Assembly: GCA_946800325.1 (NCBI GenBank)
Contig: OX326956.1
Span: forward strand, 71,171,087 to 71,235,086
From: Luzula sylvatica
Lineage: Eukaryota; Streptophyta; Magnoliopsida; Poales; Juncaceae
Length of the DNA stretch: 64,000 nt
Reading direction: 5' to 3'
The translations under genes and the position numbers were made by a program. Below the pieces are notes generated by a model. That model ran no database searches and was not told the DNA's origin. It worked only from the letters and a program-made list of their open reading frames with translations. Below, in pieces: positions 59,755 to 64,000 of the stretch (its first letter is position 1; each line of letters opens with the position of its first letter).

Positions 59755-59798
<44 letters not shown>
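59383..59798 (+). repeat. Leader repeat array and A39 tract in the Copia
   Basis: The words GATTTTCAGAA and AAATTAGATTTTCAG recur about nine times at irregular spacing between 59383 and 59690. They are followed by 39 consecutive A at 59760-59798. This lies in the untranslated leader between the primer site and gag (59365-60918). Confidence 0.75.
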
Positions 59799-59805
<7 letters not shown>

Positions 59806-60918
59806 CGTTTCTCGATCGAACTTGGAGTTGCGATCGTATGAAAAAAATTCTGGACAACAAATTTTTTTTTCTGTCAAAAATGCCCATTAATTTAAAATTT
59901 TCAATTTATAAATTCAATTCGGTATAGCATATAGCCTAAAACGGGGATGATTGTTTGTGAATGTTTGTATGTGTGTTGTGATTGTTTGTATGTGTATTGT
60001 GATTGTTTGTATGTATGTTGTGTGGGGGCCAGTGAGCTTTCCAAATTGTAAACTATTTTAATATGGGGATCGGTGAATCTTCCAAATTGTAGTAGTATAG
60101 GTTTAGTTTAAGAAACCTTCAAAGCAAGACGACACGAAGATTGGATCTTCAAGAAAAGACGACACAACACGAAGATTGGATCTTCAAGAACAGCACAAGA
60201 TCATTTTTGGTTTTAGGGTTGGGAATTTAGGGTTTTATGATTGCTCATAAAACTAAAAGGCCTATATGCTATACCGTACAATTTTTGTTTTGTTTTTGTT
60301 TTTATGCATGAATAAAATAAAAGTTAAATAAAATGATTTTAAGAAAAGAAAATCCTCCCACATAATTATCAAGTAACTTGCCTCCCTAAATGGAACCTTC
60401 GAAACTAGTATTTGTTTATTTGTGTTTCATGGCCTTAGTCTGACACAGATTTACACGTACGTAGCATTGAAGACATGCATTGATTAGGAATTGATATGTT
60501 GCACGGCTTTAGTCTGGCATGTCAATTCGCTAATTGAATGATACTTCATTTGTGGTTTGGACTTGACCAATTAACTAGCTAGGCTAGTATTTGGGGCAAG
60601 GAGTGAGGTACACATATTCTGGTTTTGAGTTGGACTCAATACCGGACCTCGCGAATAAAGCAAGAATCGTCTTAGAGATGATTGGACACCGTCCTACCCA
60701 ACGTGACGTGTTTTTGAGTGGTTGGCCTTAGTCACCTTAGAAATATGTTAAATAGGGATCTTGTCCATTATGAGATTTAAGGTATCAAATCTCCGTTTCA
60801 ATAGTGGGGCTATTTGAAATGATAAAATAATGGGTATTTCAAGTTGTTTAAAAATGAATTTTAATATATGAAAGACCACGTTATTAATTACATTATTTTT
60901 CAAAAATTTGTAGATTTA

Positions 60919-63900
60919 ATGGCTTTACCAAGTAATAACCGCTTTGGTTTACGTTCCATTTTGGAAAAGGAACGAATGAACGGAAAGAACTTTCTCGACT
61001 GGCAGAGGAATCTGGGATTCGTTCTGAGACAGGAAGGAAAGGCACATGTCTTGGAGACGCCTATCCCTCCTGTACCAGGGGATACAGCAACTGAGGATGA
61101 GACATTCGAATATACGACCATGATGGACGATTCGAATGATGTCACATGCCTCATGTTGGCTACTATGACTCCTAAATATCAAATTCAGTTTGAGAAACAG
61201 GATGCATACGAGATTATTAAACAGCTCAGGGAGATGTTTCAGGTTCAAGCAAGGGTGGACAAGTATCAAGCTCTTGGCAATGCGACGCAATGCAAGATGC
61301 AAGAGGGTACGCCCGTTAGCTCTCATCTTCTCAAGATGAAAGGATATTTCGATCATCTTGAGAGGCTTGGCATGAAATTTGAGTTGGAGTTACAAACTGA
61401 TTTGATCATGTTGTCACTGCCACCGAGTTTCGATTCGTTCATTTCGCATTTCCACATGTCGGACATGACAAGGACCATTCCCCAGCTTTTCGGAATGCTC
61501 AGAACATTCGAAGGTGACCAGAAACCGCGGTACATGAAGTCTAGGACTTCGGAGGTATTGGTGGTTCAAGGGAAGAATCGAAACAATGGGAACAATAACA
61601 AGAAGAGGAAGGCAAAGGGCAACAAGGTTGCGCCTAAGCCCGTGAGCAAGAAAGCCAAGGATGACAAGAAGTGTTTTCACTGTCTCAAGGAGGGGCATTG
61701 GAAGCGTAATTGCGAGATCTTCCTGAGGGAGAGCAAGCAAAAGACCGCTTCCTCGGACACACCGGCATCAGGTATTTCCGTTATCGATTCTTATTTCTTT
61801 ACTTTATCATCATGGGTGTTGGACACTGGATGTGGGACTCATATTTGTAATAATATGCAGGGCCTAAGAAGTAGAAGATCGTTGATTCGTGGCGAAGTTG
61901 ATTTACGTGTCGGGAATGGAGCTCGAGTAGCAGCATTAGCCGAAGGGACGTATGATTTAACTTTGCCAAATGGACTTATTTTAGTTTTGAATAATTGTTG
62001 TTATGTACCTACTTTGAGTAGGAATATTATTTCTGTTTCGAGACTTATTGCGGATGGATATGAATTAGTTATTGGTACTAATGATTGTTTTATTCGCAAG
62101 AATGACATTTTCTTTAGTAATGTTCTAGTTGAAAATGGTTTATATGTCTTGGATTTAGAAAATAACAATAATAATCAGTCCATTTATAACATAAATACCA
62201 CTCAAACTAATGAAACATACTCATGGCATTGTCGTCTCGGACACATAAACGAGAAACGCATTGCTAGACTCCAAAAGGATGGAATGCTAGATTCTTTTGA
62301 TTTAAAGTCAATAGAAACTTGCGAATCTTGTTTGATGGGTAAGATGACAAAGACACCTTTTTCCAAGAAAGGAGAAAGATCGAAAGATGTGTTGGCTCTC
62401 ATACATTCCGATGTATGTGGACCGATGAGTGTCGAGGCTAGAAATGGATATCGCTATTTCGTGACTTTTACTGACGATTATAGTAGATATGGATATCTAT
62501 ACTTAATGCGTCACAAAAGTGAAACTTTTGAGAAATTCAAAGAGTTTCAACACGAGGTAGAACTTCAACTGGGCAAGAAAGTAAAAGCCATTCGATCGGA
62601 TCGAGGTGGCGAATACTTGAGCTATGAGTTTGAGGACTATCTTCGAGATTGTGGTTTAGTATCACAATGGACTCCACCCGGTACACCCCAATGGAATGGA
62701 GTGTCCGAGAGGAGGAATCGAACCTTGTTGGACATGGTTCGCTCGATGATGAGTCGAACAGATTTGCCAAAGTCATTTTGGGGTTTCGCGCTTCAAACGG
62801 CCGCTCATATACTGAATAGAGTTCCGTCCAAATCGGTTGAAAAGACACCATATGAATTATGGCATGGCAAGGTGCCATCATTGTCTTATCTTAAGATTTG
62901 GGGTTGCGAGGCATATGTCAAAAGGTTATTGACGGAAAAACTCGAGCCAAGATCAGACAAATGTTTATTTGTGGGGTATCCTCAAGAAACAAGAGGATAC
63001 TATTTTTACTTGCCGAGCGAAAACAAGGTTTTCGTGTCTCGACGTGGACATTTCTTAGAGAAGGAATTCCTAGATCGTCCAGCCAGTGGGAGTAAAATTG
63101 ATCTCGAAGAAATTCGAGAACCACAACGTGAACAGGTTGATTTGGAACAAGATTCTGAGTTACCATTGGATGGTGAACCAGAATCTACTACACAAGCTCT
63201 ACGTAGATCTGGTAGGATTCGTCAAGAACCTGAGAGATATGGATTTCTCATTAGTAATGACGATGATGAGTTGACTCTAGATGATGAGCCAATCTCCTAC
63301 AAAGGTGCTATGTCTAGTTTGGATTCCTCGAAATGGCATGACGCCATGAAAACCGAGATCCAGTCCATGTATGATAATAAGGTTTGGAATCTTATTGATC
63401 TACCTAATGGTGCTAAGACCGTTGGGTGCAAATGGGTTTTCAAGAAGAAAACCGACATGGATGGTAATGTACACACTTTTAAAGCAAGACTGGTGGCGAA
63501 AGGTTTCAAGCAAATTCATGGTATAGACTATGATGAAACGTTTTCTCCAGTAGCCATGTTTAAAAGTATTCGCATTCTTTTAGCGATAGCTGCATATCAC
63601 GATTATGAGATATGGCAGATGGATGTCAAAACCGCTTTCCTTAACGGGAACCTTACCGAGGATGTGTATATGACACAACCCGAGGGTTTTGTCGATCCAA
63701 AGAATACGAATAAAGTGTGCAAGCTTATGAGATCCATTTATGGATTAAAACAAGCATCTCGTGCGTGGAACATACGATTCGATGAGGTTATCGCAAAGTA
63801 TGGTTTCATTCAAAATATCGAGGAACCTTGTGTATACAAGAAATTCAGTGGGAGTTCGGTTGTATTCCTCATCTTGTACGTGGACGACATCTTACTCATT

Positions 63901-64000
63901 GGAAATGACATCCCGATGCTTAACCAGGTTAAGGCATATTTGGGTAGTCAATTCGCAATGAAGGACTTAGGAGAAGCGGCCTATATTTTAGGTGTGAAGA
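60919..64000 (+). CDS. Copia gag-pol polyprotein (partial, runs off the window)
   Basis: It has 1027 codons from ATG with no stop. Gag occupies residues 1 to about 250 and ends in a CX2CX4HX4C zinc knuckle starting at residue 252 (CFHCLKEGHWKRNC). The aspartic protease motif VLDTG is at about 300. The pre-integrase His/Cys finger is around CRLGH and CESCLMGK. Integrase acids lie in HSDVCGP (about 497), RSDRGGEY (559) and NGVSERRN. Reverse transcriptase follows, with KARLVAKG, WQMDVKTAFLNG, YGLKQASRAWN and the catalytic YVDD at 987-990. Gag forms the particle; pol copies RNA to DNA and integrates it. The RNase H region is expected just outside. I do not assign a Copia lineage. Confidence 0.95.
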   Translation, partial: MALPSNNRFGLRSILEKERMNGKNFLDWQRNLGFVLRQEGKAHVLETPIPPVPGDTATEDETFEYTTMMDDSNDVTCLMLATMTPKYQIQFEKQDAYEIIKQLREMFQVQARVDKYQALGNATQCKMQEGTPVSSHLLKMKGYFDHLERLGMKFELELQTDLIMLSLPPSFDSFISHFHMSDMTRTIPQLFGMLRTFEGDQKPRYMKSRTSEVLVVQGKNRNNGNNNKKRKAKGNKVAPKPVSKKAKDDKKCFHCLKEGHWKRNCEIFLRESKQKTASSDTPASGISVIDSYFFTLSSWVLDTGCGTHICNNMQGLRSRRSLIRGEVDLRVGNGARVAALAEGTYDLTLPNGLILVLNNCCYVPTLSRNIISVSRLIADGYELVIGTNDCFIRKNDIFFSNVLVENGLYVLDLENNNNNQSIYNINTTQTNETYSWHCRLGHINEKRIARLQKDGMLDSFDLKSIETCESCLMGKMTKTPFSKKGERSKDVLALIHSDVCGPMSVEARNGYRYFVTFTDDYSRYGYLYLMRHKSETFEKFKEFQHEVELQLGKKVKAIRSDRGGEYLSYEFEDYLRDCGLVSQWTPPGTPQWNGVSERRNRTLLDMVRSMMSRTDLPKSFWGFALQTAAHILNRVPSKSVEKTPYELWHGKVPSLSYLKIWGCEAYVKRLLTEKLEPRSDKCLFVGYPQETRGYYFYLPSENKVFVSRRGHFLEKEFLDRPASGSKIDLEEIREPQREQVDLEQDSELPLDGEPESTTQALRRSGRIRQEPERYGFLISNDDDELTLDDEPISYKGAMSSLDSSKWHDAMKTEIQSMYDNKVWNLIDLPNGAKTVGCKWVFKKKTDMDGNVHTFKARLVAKGFKQIHGIDYDETFSPVAMFKSIRILLAIAAYHDYEIWQMDVKTAFLNGNLTEDVYMTQPEGFVDPKNTNKVCKLMRSIYGLKQASRAWNIRFDEVIAKYGFIQNIEEPCVYKKFSGSSVVFLILYVDDILLIGNDIPMLNQVKAYLGSQFAMKDLGEAAYILGVK

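Larger units (their letters stand above)
58701..64000 (+). mobile_element. Copia retrotransposon, 5' part, apparently intact
   Basis: The 5' LTR (about 58701-59351), primer binding site (59353), leader and gag-pol frame are in order. The frame is unbroken to the end of the window, so the element is probably young. RNase H and the 3' LTR lie outside. It interrupts an older Copia that points the other way. Confidence 0.9.

Noticed and set aside
62898..63095. Short frames in other registers within the Copia polyprotein
   Set aside because: The main frame is continuous from 60919 to 64000 with all expected motifs; these are shadows.

Overview
The window is nuclear DNA of a flowering plant, most likely a eudicot. 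Genes are split by AT-rich GT-AG introns. There is a plant GDSL esterase family, a plant-specific chromomethylase, Copia and L1-type retrotransposons, MULE, hAT and Helitron-type DNA transposons, and tRNA-derived SINEs. I cannot name the species. Host genes occupy a small part of the window; most of the rest is transposon sequence in various stages of decay.

Host genes. Six members of one GDSL esterase/lipase subfamily surround a single chromomethylase gene. Copy A (1-783, +, cut by the window edge and frameshifted) and copy B (2923-4854, -, five exons, open) form a tail-to-tail inverted duplication whose arms are about 1.6 kb or longer. Copy C (about 32733-34068, +) is a heavily deleted relic. 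Copy D (36367-43542, +) is open but has a 5.8-kb first intron full of repeats. Copy E (44097-46092, +) is compact and open. Copy F (49223-50073, +) has an in-frame stop and a lost splice donor, and is cut by a LINE. The intact copies share five exons with the same intron phases (1,1,0,1). The chromomethylase (26215-31357, +) joins cleanly over 21 exons to 956 codons, with BAH, chromo and C5-cytosine methyltransferase domains in the CMT3-like order. Its upstream region has two E2F-type sites and, directly upstream of those, a 1.2-kb fold-back MULE with a 9-bp target duplication.

Transposon layout. 8.04-14.6 kb: a nearly intact L1-type LINE with one single-base frameshift in ORF2. 14.6-24.8 kb: truncated retroelement tails, a decayed LTR, a direct duplication carrying a younger nested hAT-like MITE, a Helitron end, a hAT MITE and an AT-rich simple-sequence block. 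32.9-42.1 kb: two SINEs with target duplications, a hAT element, fold-back repeats, and G-rich tracts inside the intron of copy D. 46.3-47.7 kb: a hairpin MITE and a 1-kb hAT element. 50.07-58.7 kb: a stack of insertions (LINE fragment split by an LTR, MULE transposase relic, LTR-like block, long-TIR MULE, and a Copia 3' end on the minus strand). 58.7-64.0 kb: a Copia element with LTR, primer binding site and an unbroken gag-pol frame that leaves the window.

How parts may work together. This is inference. The long GDSL palindrome and the fold-back MULE next to the chromomethylase could both form double-stranded RNA. CMT3-type enzymes maintain non-CG methylation, including at inverted repeats such as the Arabidopsis PAI genes. 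The arrangement is worth testing, but nothing in the sequence alone shows a regulatory loop. I did not find a clearly new biological system; the strongest observations concern genome architecture.
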